The notes beneath the pieces were generated by a model. That model worked only from the letters and a program-made list of their open reading frames with translations, did no database searches and was not told where the DNA came from. A DNA stretch of 64,000 bases from Miscanthus floridulus (lineage: Eukaryota > Streptophyta > Magnoliopsida > Poales > Poaceae), in the NCBI RefSeq assembly GCF_019320115.1, contig NC_089591.1, forward strand, positions 19,632,502 to 19,696,501. Direction: 5' to 3'. A program made the translations under genes and the position numbers. Of the stretch, positions 1 through 12,307 are shown piece by piece. Position 1 is the first letter of the stretch; each line of letters opens with the position of its first letter.

Positions 1-249
1 CAGCTTGTCCTTAGTCTATCCCTGTTCCTCATAGCGGACCAAAGGCTTGTGCTGATCGCTGGCAAAGATGCCTGTCGGCACCGGCTCTCGGCTAGATGCC
101 ATCTTTGCTAGTGTGTCGGCCGCCTTGTTGAGCTGCCTTAGGATGTGATTGAGTTTGAGACCAACGAACTTGTCCTCTAGCTAGTGGACTTCTCAGTAGT
201 AAGCAACCATCTTGGTGTTATGGCAGCTCGACTCCTTCATGATCTGACC

Positions 250-520
250 AATTACCAGCTATGAGTCACCTTAGACATCAAGCCATCGAATGCCCAACTC
301 AATGGCAATGCGTAAGACATTGATGAGCGCCTCATATTCAGCCACATTGTTGGAGGCAGGGAAATAGAGGTGGATTGTGTACTTCATGTGTATCTTAAGG
401 GGTGAAATGAAGACCAGCTCCGCACTGGTGTCTCTCTTCATCAGTGGCCCATCGAAGTACATCATCCAGTACTCTTGGTCAATGGCTGCTAGTAGCATCT
501 AGACCTCAGTCCATTCTACA
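250..520 (-). pseudogene. Second (archaeal-type) RNase H domain of the Tat-like element, fragment
   Basis: An open stretch of 75 codons (271-498) reads WMMYFDGP near its start, where the first catalytic Asp of RNase H sits, and later NNVAEYEAL, the conserved Asn/Glu helix of this domain. In Tat elements this domain follows the normal RNase H and precedes integrase. A TAG stop interrupts the frame just upstream (minus-strand sense). Only part of the domain is visible and no function is expected. Confidence 0.75.
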
Positions 521-559
521 ATGAAATTGGCCAATGCTTGGGACTTGATGGTCATCCGA

Positions 560-1720
560 GGGGCATATGAAATGCCTTAACCCATTAGCTCGAGTGCCCA
601 CTTGGCAATTCTCCCTATGGCACCCTAGTTTTGGATGACCTCGCCGAGAGGGAAGGGCGTCACGACCATCACCAGGTGTGATTTGAAGTAGTGACGTAGC
701 TTCCTCATGGCGATCAGGACGGTGTACAAGAGCTTCTAGATTTGTGGGTAGCGAGTCTTGGAGTCAGACAAGACCTACATTAACAAAGTATATGGGGCGC
801 TACACTTTGAGGGTGTGTCCCTCTTCCTCCTGCTCTACCACCAGGGCGGCGCTGACCACTTGTGTGGTGGCAGCGATGTAGAGTAGGAGCAGTTCTCCAT
901 CGGCCAGGGGGACCAGGATCAGGGATTTCGTTAGGATTTCCTTGACTTTATCAAGTGCCTCCTAAGCCTCAAGAGTCCACACAAACTGATCGGTCTTCTT
1001 CAAAAGTCAATATAGCTGGAGGCCTCGTTCACCGAGGCATGAGATGAAATGGCAAAGCACGGTGCGGCACCCCATGACTCGCTGCACTCCCTTTAGATTC
1101 TAGATTGGACCCATCCTCATGATGGCCGAGATCTTCTCTAGGTTGGCTTCGATGTTGTTCGAACTCTAAAAACGTAGTTTTTAGGGTTGAGTTTGATGTC
1201 ATTTGCTCGTAGTTTTGTGAAGGTCTGCTCTAGGTCATCTATGAGCTGGTCAGTCCATTTGGACTTGACCATGATGTCGTCTACATAGGCCTCAACAGTT
1301 CGATCGATGAGGTCTCTGAAACACTAGAGCATACATCGCTGGTATGTAGCTCCCACGTTTTTTAGACCGAAAGGCATCATGACATAGTAGAACGACCCAA
1401 ACGGGGTGATGAAAGAAGTTATGAGCTGGTCAACTCTTTCATGGTGAACTGATGGTACCCAGAGTACGCATCAAGGAAGCAGAGGGTTTCGCACCCTAAG
1501 GTCAAGTCGACTACTTGATCTATACGTGGCAAAGGAAACGGATCCTTTGGACACGCCTTATTGAGACCCATGTAGTCAAAACATATTCTCCATTTCCCAT
1601 TGTTTTTTAGTACAAGGACGGGATTGGCTAACCACTTGGGGTGATACACTTTCTTGATGAATCTGGCCACCAAAAGCTTCATGATCTCTTCACCGGTGGC
1701 TCTGAGCTTCTCCTCATCGA
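560..1720 (-). pseudogene. Reverse transcriptase and first RNase H of the Tat-like element, broken
   Basis: The open piece at 1419-1682 carries RT blocks: KWLANPVLV, KWRICFDYMGLNKACPKD, and FLDAYSGYHQ. About 140 bases further on, near 1270-1290 on the minus strand, the catalytic YVDD box can be read in a sequence like AYVDDIMVKS. RNase H-like coding (VSAALVVEQEEEG) follows near 800-900. Several TAG stops and at least one frame change separate the blocks. RT would copy element RNA to DNA; this copy is dead. Confidence 0.8.
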
Positions 1721-2089
1721 AGCAGCGCAGCCGCTACTTCACTGCTTGGAGCCTAACCTGATCTTCAAGGCATGCTCGACAACTTCCCTTAGGATGCCTG
1801 GCATGTCTGAGGGTTTCCATACAAATATATCTCTATTGGCATGGAGGAAGTCGACGAGCGCGCTTTCCTATTTGGAGGAAAGCGTGGTGCCAATGTGCAC
1901 CACTTTGCCCTTAGAGCTACTAGGGTCTATGAGCACCTCCTTGATGCCCTCCACGTGCTCAAAGGATCTGACCGATCGCTTGGAGTCAGGTGCCTCCTCG
2001 ATAGTCTCTTCCTTGATGACAGCAAGCTCCTTAGAGCCAATGATTGCTGAGGCATGCTCGCAGCACTCAACCTCATACTCGTAGGCATG

Positions 2090-2500
2090 CTAGAAGGTGG
2101 TGCCGACGGTGATGACCCCACGTGGGCTCATCATCTTGAGCTTTAGGTAGGTGTAGTTGGGGACGGCCATGAACTTCGCATAGCATGGTCGTCCTAGGAT
2201 GGCGTGGTAGGTCCCATGGAATCCAACCACCTTTAAGGTAAGGGTCTCTATCCTATAGTTGGTTGGATCCCTGAAGGTCAAAGGCAGGTCAATCTACCCG
2301 AGGGGTACGACTTGCTTCCCTAGCACGATGTCGTGGAAAGGCGTCCTAGTCGGTCGGACATGTGACCGGTCGATGCCGATGGCATCAAGTGTCTTGGCAT
2401 ACATGATGTTGAGGATGTTGCCTCCATCCATTAGCAGCTTGGTGAGGCACTTCGTGCTGATGATTGGGTCGACCACGAGCGAATACCTCCCTAGCTATGA
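2090..2500 (-). pseudogene. Aspartic protease region of the Tat-like element, broken
   Basis: The piece at 2294-2476 reads KLLMDGGNILNIMYAKTL, which matches the gypsy protease active-site block in which D-G-G/S is followed by A-L-N-I. The downstream piece (2090-2281) reads YHAILGRPCYAKFMAVPNY, the conserved second half ending in ILGRP. The catalytic Asp is kept, but a TAG stop lies between the pieces (near 2290-2300), so no full protease could be made. Confidence 0.75.
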
Positions 2501-2548
2501 GATGCTATCCGGGTGGTTAGATCGGTCAAAGGTGATGGTGGACTTCCA

Positions 2549-4870
2549 TCACCAGAGGAAACATGGCATGGCCAGTTCAGCCATGTAGACCTCATGGCGT
2601 GCGATCTTTTTGCGGTGCTTGGAGTCATAGGCCACTGTCCCACCAAAGATCATGAGGCAGCCATCTAGGGTTGGAAAGTTGCCATCCTTCCCCTTGGCAT
2701 CGTCTTCCATTGGCTCGAGCTTCTTTCTCTGGTTCCCCTTGTCTGAGCTGCTAGACAGGAATTGCTTCATGAGGGCGCAGTCCTTGTACAAGTCCTTGAT
2801 GGGGAAGGCATGGTTTGGGCACTACCCCTCGAGTAGCTTCTCGAAGTGGTCCAAAGCATTCTTGGCGCATGCCCAACCACCTTTTCACTCAGTAGTGGCC
2901 ACGAGCAAGCCCCCATGTTGCTTCTTGTTCTTCTTGTTTGGATGGTTAGAGGGGCCCTCACCAGCGTCCTTGTCTCGCCTCACTTTGCCTTTGGAGCGAT
3001 CAAATATCGCTCCGATCGCCTCCTCACCTGAGGCGTGGCTAGTCATGATGTTGAGGAGCTCCTCAGTGGTCCAAGGGCCCTTATGTCCTAGCTTGTGGAC
3101 CAGGGACTCGTAGGTGGTCCTAGACAGGAAGGCTCCATTGACGTCGGTGTCAGCGACATTAGGCAACTCATTGCATTGCCTAGAGAAGCATTGGATATAC
3201 TTGTGGAGAGTCTATCTAGACCTCTATCAGCAATTTTTTAGATCCTAGGGGTTCCCAAGGTGCATGTACATGCCCTAGAAGTTTCCCACAAAGATCTCCT
3301 TCAAGTCTACCCAACTTTGAATCCGATTGGGTGAAAGGTGCTCCAGCCATGTTCACATCGAATTAGCTTGGAATAAGGGGAGGTGTGGATAATGAAGTAA
3401 TCACTATCCACGTCGCTGGCTTGATAAGAAAGTCGGTAGTCCTCTAGCCACAAGGTAGGGTTTGTCTCCATAGAGTACTTCAGGACATTGGTCTACGGTC
3501 GATACCGTGGTAGGAAAGCCGCATTGAGGATGTGTCGGCTGAAAGCCTAGGGCCCTGGCAGATCAGGGCTCAAGCTCTTGTCTTCATAGCTATTGTAGTG
3601 TCTGCCACGATGAGGATGGTAGCCATGGCTGGCCTCCTCTCTCTTGTCACCCCTTTCGCGCTTACAGGCATCTAGGGTGTTGCATGCATCACAGTTGGGG
3701 CTGAGACACTCATGCACCACAACCATGGTGAGTCCCCCACCATCGTGTGGCACCTGGTGGACAAACACATCATGACCATGCCATCCCAAAGACACACATT
3801 GACTAGCATCGAGCTCGTGTTGCCGAGACAATGAGCTTTTTGCCTGTTGCACTGTTGCTCGCTCGAGCAGCGTGCGGATCTCGCGGTGGGCCCGATGGTC
3901 TTCGGGTGTCACGGGCTTTGGGAGCCTTCGGAGTAAGGCCACCACAACAACTATGTTCTAACTTGCCCAAGCAAAGTGTGGGAGGCCCCCGTCATCCTCA
4001 ATGATCCTCTGATTTACGTCGTGGGCGGTGGCACATGCATGGCCTCCATCCCCGTGACGCTTGATCTCGCCTTCATGCTTCGTGCACTCCTGCTCTAGCT
4101 GGAGGTGTGCATCTTCAAGCTCCTAATGTCGTGCCCTTAGTTGTTCCACCTACATGCGGGGAAGGGTCCTTGCGCCTTCTTTAACTTCATCGTCAAAGTC
4201 ATTTGGTGGGGTAACCTCTCCATCATGGATGCTTTCGTTGCGTCCTTCGAGGGTACCTACCATAAAACATTCTCACGAGGGGTGATGGCTCCCCCTACAA
4301 GAGTAAGAGTTAGAGATTGACTCAGAATCTTCCATGAGAAGGTCATGGAAAGACTCTATGACATAATCGGCCATTCTCACAAATTTGTCATCCGTAGGAG
4401 GTGGGCTCATGCGCTATACCGCGAGGTGACCAATGGTTCTCATGGCATTGCACAGACTGAACGGGAACGCTGTCAGGGCATCCCAAGTGAGATCTTCCAG
4501 GGAGAGCAGCTCCCCTCTGGCAAGCTACATCATGACATTGGCAAGGGAGAAGGGGAGGTGGCGCACATCCTCTCGAGATGGTCAGGGTCCTAGGAATGCA
4601 TCGAGCTAACGCTCCAACCTCTAGTAATCAAAGTCGAGGAGCTGGTCGTTGCCGGGGACATGGGCCTTTGATGTGCGCAGCTACAACTTCTTGAGGGCCT
4701 TGATGGTTGTGTTGAGGCCAATGGAGTGAAGAAGTTGGATGAGGGCAGGAGCTCGCGCTAGCTCTCCCTCCATGCCGATGATGAAGACTAGGCTCTCGAA
4801 GTGCACATGCATGCCCAGGACCTAGCTAATGCCATGGCTATCCATCCGTGGCCTATTATGGACAATAAGA
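2549..4870 (-). pseudogene. gag region of the Tat-like element, broken
   Basis: Three open pieces on the minus strand (3547-3945, 2885-3166, 2549-2791) cover gag in order from its start to the boundary with protease. The middle piece (NGAFLSRTTYESLVHKLG, then a Lys-rich tail) is typical of the gag C-terminal half of grass Tat elements. The zinc-knuckle area near 2780-2830 has a TAG where a Gln is usual. Gag would form the particle. 4000-4870 is the gag N-terminus and leader; I see no long open frame there. Confidence 0.65.
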
Positions 4871-4881
4871 CGCGCAAAAGG

Positions 4882-4899
4882 CCCCTACCTAGCGTGCCA
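4882..4899 (-). other. Primer binding site of the Tat-like element
   Basis: Read on the minus strand this is TGGCACGCTAGGTAGGGG, close to the TGGCGCGCCAGGTAGGGG form I know from grass Tat elements. It lies 9 bases inside an LTR end that finishes in CA (4909 in plus coordinates). This fixes the orientation of the element and the inner LTR boundary. Confidence 0.6.
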
Positions 4900-4908
4900 A
4901 CTATCGAT

Positions 4909-5420
4909 GTTTTGAATCACCAGCTAGTAAATTTCAAGTTTGCACGTCTGACCCAGATGGTTGTGCTCGGAGGACATAAGGATTTATACTGATTTAGGTG
5001 GAATGTCCCTATGTCCAGTCTGCCACTACTCATGTTACCAGCACTTGGTTTGTAGTAGGGGTTACAAACAGGCGAGAGAGGGAAAAGGTCCCAATTCTCT
5101 ATTGGAAAGAGTGAGTCTGGTTGAAGTCTCTATGTACTGCTAAGCGCCCCAGCTCAGACGTGTTAGATGTGTCTTTTTTTATCCCCCTCCGTGGGGTGCC
5201 CTACTTCCCCTTTTAAGATGAAGGGGAAGATGCTGGTTACATCGGAGAGAGAGAGAAAGAGATGAGGAGAGGAAGGCTTCTAGGATTGCAGCATCTTCCA
5301 TCTCCTTCACGTGGGTCTCGCCGACCCTATAGACAACGATGGGGATGGCTCCACATTGTGGCCCTATTTGTCACTAACATCGTATGTGGGCATCGTCAGC
5401 TAATCATGGTGCTCCATCCC
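4909..5420 (-). repeat. 5' LTR of the Tat-like element (outer end uncertain)
   Basis: The inner edge begins TGTTTTGAATC on the plus strand, directly after the primer site. The block around 4975-5060 is the GC-moderate R/U5 segment typical of these LTRs. No clear outer CA end or target duplication was found because another LTR-like segment abuts it near 5.4 kb. Confidence 0.55.
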
Positions 5421-5429
5421 ATCCTAGTG

Positions 5430-6320
5430 GATGGTATGTGATGAGGACATGACACCCATGCATATGACCATGTTTGGCACATGGTATGGAGGGGTAGGAG
5501 GCCAGCGAGGGTGTCCAAGTCAAGAAAGAGGACCGAGGCTAATTCAGTTCGAGTCCCCGAGGTGGAGGCCCAAAGCAACTCAAGTTCGAGTCTGTCTCGG
5601 ATTCCAGGACCAGTCTGCCTTAAATTGGTCACCTAGGATGCATCCGGACTCTATTTTTGATGATCCACATATGGATGGAAAGCTAATTGGATAAACAAGC
5701 CAACCCAATTGGTTTCATGTCAAAAACCCTTCGGAATCAACAGGAATCGTCAAAACAAGTCAGCATCCAAAATCTGTCAGGGTGCTGCGACACCATCTTT
5801 TGGTCCGTTGGACCGTGTATCATGTTTGGGCCCATTAGGGGACGCGTCCAGGGGGGTGACGCCTAAGACTCTATAAATACCAACCGTTGCTCTCCTTAGG
5901 GTTTGGGTTTTGTTTAGTTCTTGATTTCCTCATGAAACAGACATCGTTTTGCTGCAACTGTCATCGCCAAGGCCGCTTGCTGTGAACCAGGGCCCCAGTT
6001 CTTGATCTTGTTCGCCTATGGCAATTAGTCCTTTCAAGTAAAGACTTGAACTCCTTCTCGTTATCATAAGCCTCATATTTATTTGCAATTTCAGATTGTG
6101 TTCATCCCGTTCTTGTTTGTGTTCTCAATTCGCTTGTAGGAAAGCCTTCTCGGCGAGGTCAATCACGTTTGTGTGGTTGATAACCAATGGAGCAGTGGTG
6201 TAATGGTTGCGGGGGTCCAAATTAGCCTTGGTTTGAAGCCTAGATCGTGAACGTCGAGTCTCCACCAATCAACGCTATCATACCTTTTGGAAGATCGGGC
6301 CTAGTCTACATTAGTATGGC
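5430..6320 (+). repeat. LTR-like segment of another gypsy-type element, plus strand
   Basis: A TATA-like box (CTCTATAAATACC near 5868) is followed by an R/U5-like stretch without open frames, the usual layout of an LTR. The style resembles grass gypsy LTRs, but I could not identify a primer site or either terminus. It may be a solo LTR or a truncated element. No coding region of this element follows. Confidence 0.4.
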
Positions 6321-6537
6321 TCATTGATGTCTCCGCCCGAGGCCATACGAGGAGTAGGTAGTACAGCGTTGGCATGCCCGATGCTATTGGCGACGTGCAT
6401 CCTTAGACATGGCCCATTGTGGCCGTAGGTCACGTCAAGACACGCCTGCTCCCCTTCTGGCATTAGAAGTTTGACCCTAGACTTGTACTTTTAGACCCAT
6501 AGTGGTTGGGGCAGTATGGACCTCCATTAGGTGAGGG

Positions 6538-6838
6538 GGAGCCCATGCCCTCAAGGGTCAGACGAGGTGGATCTCGTGCCCTCAGGGTCAGACAAGGTAG
6601 AGTCCATGCTCTTGAGGTCGAATGAGGCAGAGTCCACGCCCTTGGGGTTAGACATGATGGGTCTCTCACCCTCAGGGTTGGGCATGATGGGGTTCTCGCC
6701 CGAGGGGTCGAGCAAGATGGAGCCCGTGCCCTTGGGATCAGGTGACCTGTATCCCGCATCCTTGAGGTTGGGCGAGATGGAGCCTGTACCCTTGGGGCTA
6801 GGTGAGATGGAGCCCGCAACCTTGGGGCTAGGCGAGAC
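6538..6838. repeat. 30-bp minisatellite, about 10 units
   Basis: Ten units of close to 30 bp follow each other, each containing variants of CCCTTGGGGTTGGGCGAGATG. Because 30 is a multiple of 3, long frames stay open on both strands: the plus strand (6531-6854) gives a 10-residue repeat of the type EPVPLGLGEM, and two minus-strand frames are also open. Nothing else suggests a protein; the open frames are most likely a by-product of the period. Confidence 0.85.
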
Positions 6839-6879
6839 CAAAATACATTCTTGACCATCCGAGGGAGTTAGCGTTTGTG

Positions 6880-7690
6880 ACCATTAGCTTCCTTCTTCTG
6901 GGTATCCCTAATACTGATACCCGACACTCATGCTCTCTGTTCCTTCACCTCCAACCTAGCTATAGTAATTTTGTTGGATCTACAAATGAAAATGCATCTT
7001 CTTGTTCTAGAGTTTGTGGCCTTGTATATCCAAGGAGTGTAGCTTGTGAGCCTTATTGTCCTTAGTATTGGTTCACTGAATCAGCGCTTTGTGAACAAAG
7101 TCGATGAGCTAAATGAAAGTGTATCAATGGATGTGGACTAGGTTGTAACGGTCAAGGCTCAGTATGACATGGAGATTGACAATGATCCCATGGAGGTCAA
7201 CAATGATCTGTAGGATATTATAGAGATTCACAACGATCCCATGGAGGTCGACTATGATCTACATGGAGAATGATTAATTATGCAACCAATGATGTACATA
7301 TGAAGGCCTTTTAACTTTTGCATAGTATCATCCTAATTAGTATCTGCATTTTAGCTTTTGGCATGCTTGTTAGCTTGGTAGTGTCCACCTACTTATTCGG
7401 TATGAATGTATGAAACTCAAGTTGGATTCCTTTCAATCCAAGAGTACTAGCATTGTGCTTTCCTTATGTTTTCTAAGTGTGCAGTTTTGGCTTTCTTTCA
7501 ATGTAAATCTATGTGCTTTATTATTCACCATCGAACTCAAGTTGTCTTCCTTTCAATCTGAGTACTGGAATTGTGCTTTTCTTAGTTTTCTAAGTGCGTA
7601 GTTTTGCTTTGTTTCAATGCCAAATGTTAAGATTGTGTGCCTTAGTGTTCATCACAATATCATACATTTGTCTTTGGGTGGTAGTAGGAC
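6880..7690. repeat. Gene-less stretch with two small tandem duplications
   Basis: At 7140-7265 a unit of about 63 bp containing AACGATCCCATGGAGGTC occurs twice and reads like an acidic coding remnant (D-N-D-P-M-E-V) with a stop between the copies. At 7411-7655 a unit of about 120 bp beginning AACTCAAGTTG occurs twice, diverged. No recognisable domain is seen. This could be captured gene sequence inside the adjacent CACTA-like element. Confidence 0.5.
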
Positions 7691-10372
7691 CCAGCCACCG
7701 GTGATGGTACTGTGCATTCACCGCCGCTTAGTTGCAAAATTTCCAATCCTGCGTTTGAACCCTCCCGCGCGGAACTGATGAAAGTTTGATTCCAACGTGG
7801 CGTAAAAGTTATACAGAGAGCAAGCAACCCCTACCCCAACATCCCCCCTAACCCTTCCCCTCCCCTACTGCCACCCCCTTCCTCCCCCCCCCCCACACAC
7901 ATAGTTTTTCTTGTCCTCATTGTTGTTGTTCGTCATCGCCGCTCCTGCTCATCACCACTGCTCAGCTCTTGCTCCACATCGGTGCACATCGCTAGCTTGC
8001 CCGCACATATCCACCAGCACATGAACTGCTACTATCATCAGCATTGCCACTCGTGCTCACCACTATGAGATCCAAAGGCAAGTGTAATAAGGCCTTACTT
8101 GCATCGCCATCCCTTCTCCTCAAAACTCATCTTCTTACTAATATTTATTGATGCAAATCCATGGCAGGGCGGCCTCATCTCTTTGGTTGGTGGTGTCCTT
8201 CTAGATGAAGGAGGCCAGCAACATGAGGAACATAGTGGATAGCCTCTCAGATGATGTGCTTGCCGACATCTTCAGCTACCTCCTCGCTCGGTCCTTGTGC
8301 TGCAAGTGTGTCTATCGCTCCTGTAGGTGCATCATCTCTGACTCCTATCAACGTAAGAAGCTTTCACAGACTATCGTCGGCTTCTTCTATGGTAGCTGGT
8401 GGAAGGGCAATCACCACTTCACCAGCATCACCGGTGAATGGCCCTCCTTGACCTTCTTGCCCTTCCCCCCTTAAAAAGTCCTAGTCTCATATTGTTGCAA
8501 CGGCCTCGTCCTTTGCTGGTGTGCTAGGCCTAATAGATTGCATCGCTATGTTGTTTGCAATCCAGCTATCGACAAATAGCATGTACTACCACGTAGCATC
8601 CATTCTATTGGTTAGGCTCACTTAGGTTTTGAACCAATGTCATCGTAATTCCATGTGATTAAATTTGTTGAGGTAGAGGGTGCGTGCATAGGTGTGGAGA
8701 TCTACTCATCTAAAACTACAGCATGGATCTTTAAGGAATCTAAATGGGGCAAGGGTAGTATTGTTCCACGTTCAAAATCGAGTAGTGTTTTTCTTAATGG
8801 TTTTATGCACATAGTTGAGTACTCTACAATAGTTGCTGTGGATATGGAGGGAAAGACATGGAGGACAATTCGTAAACCTGGTGGTGCTGAAATGTCCATC
8901 CATCAAGCTTAGTGTCACCCGTGTGTGTGCTGTGCTAATTTTCGTAGTAGGTCTTAGCTTTTAGTGTGGATACTTGAAGACTATGGTACTGATAACTAGA
9001 ATTTGAAGCATGTTGTGCACACAAAGGAACTATTTGGAGGCATGAATATTAAAGTTGCTTCTGAGCTTTGTGATAAGGAGTACAAAGTGATTATAGTTCA
9101 CCCAGAATGGAATTTCATTTTTGTTGTTGGGAAGGATAGAACATTGATTGCATATGACATGGACCGCAGAAAGGTTCATGTCATCCATGCCCATGTCATC
9201 CGCTTTTTTAGATCAAGAGGGCATTTCCATATGAATAGGCCTTACTATCTTCCTTATGTTCCCTTGTTTATAGAGTCATTAGCAGAGCGGTAAAGGTGCA
9301 TTTCCTACATTTCGTCATCACGACAATCTTTGTTCAAGTAGGCAGTTGTTTTCATTCTATGTATGTGTAGGCCAATTTTGGCTTGTTAACTAAAGGAATG
9401 GTATGTTCAATATTATTAATTATGCTGCTTTGTTCAGGTTATGGATCAGAGATGAATAAGAGGGGTTCCATGGTGCATTGCCTACCAATTCGGAGGATGC
9501 ACTAGTTATATTTATTTTTCCTTGCAAGTAGGAGTGCCACATATAAGGAGCATAGCTATGTCATTTTGTTATGTAAGTCTGTATAGATCAGTACCTTTAG
9601 TATGCTCTATGTACCGCTTATGTTAGGACATCAGTTGAGAAAGATGTTATGGTAGCATCCATTATTATTGTAAAAAGTACTCTTGTTTGTGAACATGATT
9701 TAAGGATGTAATAATTATATATCTATATGCTTTGTGTTCATCAAGCTATTAAGGGCCTAGCTGAATCAGTAACTATTGTGAAATGGGACAAAATTCTATC
9801 ACCATCGCTATAGGTATGATGCGGCAGGGATCAAAAGTATATCACCATCAAATCCTCTAGTAACCCGACACTGACTAAACGATCATTAAAGAAGGACCGT
9901 GGTGCAAACCGTGGTGCAAGGCGACAGTGACCATGACTTTTGTATTGGTGGATCATATGCTAAAGTGACGATGGTGTTAACCTCTACACAGGCGTCTTGG
10001 CCGTCGAATCGACAGTGAACCCGCACCATTGACAATCGGGTCGACATACAAGGCGATAGTGCTGGTGACCACTACACAAGAGGTTGATGTGCCCACACAA
10101 TGGTTTTGATAGCCTAGACACAACCGGATCATTTGCAACTGCGGCAGTGTTAGTATACATCCAAAGTCGGGTCGTGCTCCAATGCGACTGAAGTAAGGAC
10201 CTAATCATGGATGGATCATAAGCCAATAGGTGGTGTTAGTGTACACCGCAGTCAGTCCTAGATGGCGACAGTGAAGGCTACGACCATCACTATTGATAGC
10301 TCACTGCCGAGGCCAAAATTGGACTATGATGTGGGTTACGATGCGGCTATGAAAGGTGTGAGTGTAGTAGTG
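7690..10372 (+). mobile_element. CACTA-like transposon copy A carrying an F-box pseudogene (left end unresolved)
   Basis: The right end reads GAGTGTAGTAGTG, the inverted form of CACTACTACACTC, a CACTA-type terminus. Inside it, 9830-10340 holds many short motifs such as CGACAGTG and CACTGCCG, typical of CACTA subterminal regions. The sequence 7.7-10.37 kb is repeated in inverted orientation at 14049-16.7 kb, with recognisable matches along its length. No transposase is present. The outer (left) terminus was not found. Confidence 0.6.
8205..9293 (+). pseudogene. F-box protein pseudogene (copy A)
   Basis: The start (MKEASNMRNIVDSLSDDV) leads into an F-box: LSDDVLADIFSYL, then a Cys-rich helix and a segment ending LTFLPFPP. 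F-box proteins bind SKP1 and select targets for SCF ubiquitin ligases. A stop at 8472 ends the first frame. Homologous pieces continue in other frames at 8655-8912 and 9003-9293, the latter reading IIVHPEWNFIFVVGKDR and ending in PYVPLFIESLAE, the usual C-terminus of a grass F-box family. At least two stops or frame changes break it. The same gene lies inverted at 15-16.1 kb. Ongoing expression is not expected. Confidence 0.7.
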
Positions 10373-10890
10373 CTCCTCGACTTTTAGAATCACACAAAAC
10401 CAACCAAGAGGGGGAGGGGCAACAGTCACGAGCAGCTATCAGAGTGGCAATGCCAACGGTGGCCGGCAGGATGCGGCCGCACCCCTGGTGCGCCCGCACA
10501 TGAGGTGGGCCCGCTCGGCCCCCCTTTGGCGGTTTTCTCCCAACAACCATTTCAAACTTCAGACCATTGGGGGTCTAGTCAGACTCCCAATGGTCTGCTC
10601 AAAATGATAAATTATCCCCATTCAGATAACTAATAATTATTGCAAAACTGATAACTATTAATTTATCCCAATAATTATTATTTTTATAATTATTCCAAAA
10701 CTGATAACTAATAATAATAAATTATCCCCATTCAGATAATGATTTTTATTTAATTTTTCTGATAGTTTTATTTTGAGGTAAAATTTTAAATTTTAAATTT
10801 AGAAATATTTCATTTTGAATATTTTTGAAATTAAAGATAACTACCGATTTACCTTCGGCAAGGACTCGGCATTTTTAGTCCGTCGGCAAG
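10373..10890. other. Spacer between the CACTA-like copy A end and the Athila-like fragment; AT-rich repeat
   Basis: 10380-10560 is GC-rich without a gene. 10600-10860 is strongly AT-rich; the motif ATAAATTATCCCCATTCAG occurs twice about 115 bp apart, and CAAAACTGATAACTA occurs twice about 50 bp apart. A short TCGGCAAG-type motif near 10850-10890 resembles other CACTA subterminal sequence. I see no coding region. Confidence 0.5.
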
Positions 10891-10899
10891 ACTTTTCCT

Positions 10900-12183
10900 C
10901 CTTCATTGTTCTGTAGCTGCATTAACAAACTCGGAGGAATTCTTGGGTTGCCTCGGGGTTTTCCCCCGTGTTGTCGATAGGAATTGCGGTAGCTATTTGA
11001 GTACTTTGAGTTTCTATGATCTTATTAAAACTTAATCGATTTTTCACTAGGGAGGATAAACATTCTATTTTAGAGTTGATGTTTTCCAACATTTTATCAT
11101 TATACATCAACTTTTTAGTGATATTTTCATTATTTTAGCTTGGCCTAATACCAAGTCTTTTAGTGAAGGTTGGTTCAATTATAATTTGAATTGAAATTTG
11201 AATTACCTTGTGGGTGAGGTTGGTTGTTTCACCCGTTATTACCTCCTTGGTGGTGAAACCTGTTGTTGATGAAAGCAGCTTCTTTGTGGGTTTTGGGCAG
11301 TCATTTCCTGAATGGCCAACATTTCCACAGACCTCATGTGTCGTAAGCTAGTCCATGGCCTGGACGGTGCCCTTCATTGCTTCTTTCTCTTAGACCCGTT
11401 CCTCCAATCTTTTCATCAGAAAGTCCATTTTTGTGGCAAGCATATCCGTCTCCTTCATGTTATGCATGTCTTTTTGTGTTTTCTTTCCTCCCTTAGCTTT
11501 GATTAGACACCATCTTGTTAATGAGAGCCATGGCTTCATCAACGGTGAGAGAGAGAAAAGCACCTCCAGCAGCAGCGTCGACATGCCCCTTTGACATAGG
11601 TGTTAGCCATCAATCCCGTGGTGTGGGCATGCTTGATATAGTCCTACAGCCTCTCCCATGCCTCGAGAATAGTCTCCATGGCATTTTGCTAGAAGTTGGA
11701 AATTCATCCCCTTAGGGCATTGGTTTTGCTCATGGGGAAGAACTTGGCGAGGAACGTCGTGAAACATTTCTCCCATGTGTTGATAGCTTCCCAGTCCTTG
11801 TAGAACCACTGTTACGCCTTCCCTGCAAGAGAGAAGGGAAATAATCGGAGCTTGATGCTCGCTGATGCGATGTCCTTGATGATGATGGTGTTGCGTAGCT
11901 CGAGGAAATGTTGAAGATGCGCGTTTGCGTCCTCACTAGACAAATCACATAATTGGTTTGCCTGCACCATCATGATGATAGCGAGCTCAATGGGCACGTT
12001 GGCAATGATAGGGATGGAGTAGTTGCGGAGTGTCTTGGCCATGACGAGAGTAGTGGATGGTGTAGGGATGACTGGTTCATTTGTCGGTAGAGTAGCGAAA
12101 GAAGAAGCGGCACAAGACCATTTCTTCCTAAGGAGTGACTCTGGATCGTCGATGAAATTGTCTGGTAGATCAAAACTAGGCAT
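10900..12183 (-). pseudogene. gag of Athila-like element 1, broken
   Basis: The open piece 11812-12183 starts MPSFDLPDNFIDDPESL and contains ANQLCDLSSEDANAHLQHFL, a conserved stretch of grass Athila-type gag. Coding continues through 11603-11809 and reaches 10922-11110, which reads MLENINSKIECLSSLVKN and AAIP-like sequence, the C-terminal gag segment. Frames shift several times between pieces. No catalytic domain follows. Confidence 0.7.
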
Positions 12184-12307
12184 ACACTATCCTGTCTTCA
12201 TCCACAATAGGAGAAAAACCAGCAAAGTTAGCCTACATAAACACTAGCTACCGTACATGCATATTATCCGGAACATATCCCACAAGATTCTTTAATCAAT
12301 ATGTCTT

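Larger units (their letters stand above)
1..5420 (-). mobile_element. Ty3/gypsy retrotransposon, Tat-like lineage, degenerate; continues past the left edge
   Basis: On the minus strand the order is LTR and primer site (4.9 kb), gag, protease, reverse transcriptase, RNase H, then a second RNase H ending near position 250. Integrase would lie to the left of the window. The extra RNase H after the normal one marks the Tat lineage of plant gypsy elements; that is family knowledge, while the domain order is seen here. Every reading frame is broken by stops, most of them TAG. It cannot be autonomous. The outer LTR end is not resolved, so 5420 is approximate. Confidence 0.8.

Noticed and set aside
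1641..3113. Plus-strand open frames of 60-153 codons in the first 3 kb
   Set aside because: All are antisense to the Tat-like element's RT, protease or gag segments, which have clear motifs on the minus strand.
6538..6838. CRISPR-like array
   Set aside because: Units are contiguous 30-bp variants without spacers, in a plant nuclear context.
12023..12247. Plus-strand open frame over the Athila-like gag start
   Set aside because: It is antisense to gag, which has recognisable family sequence on the minus strand.
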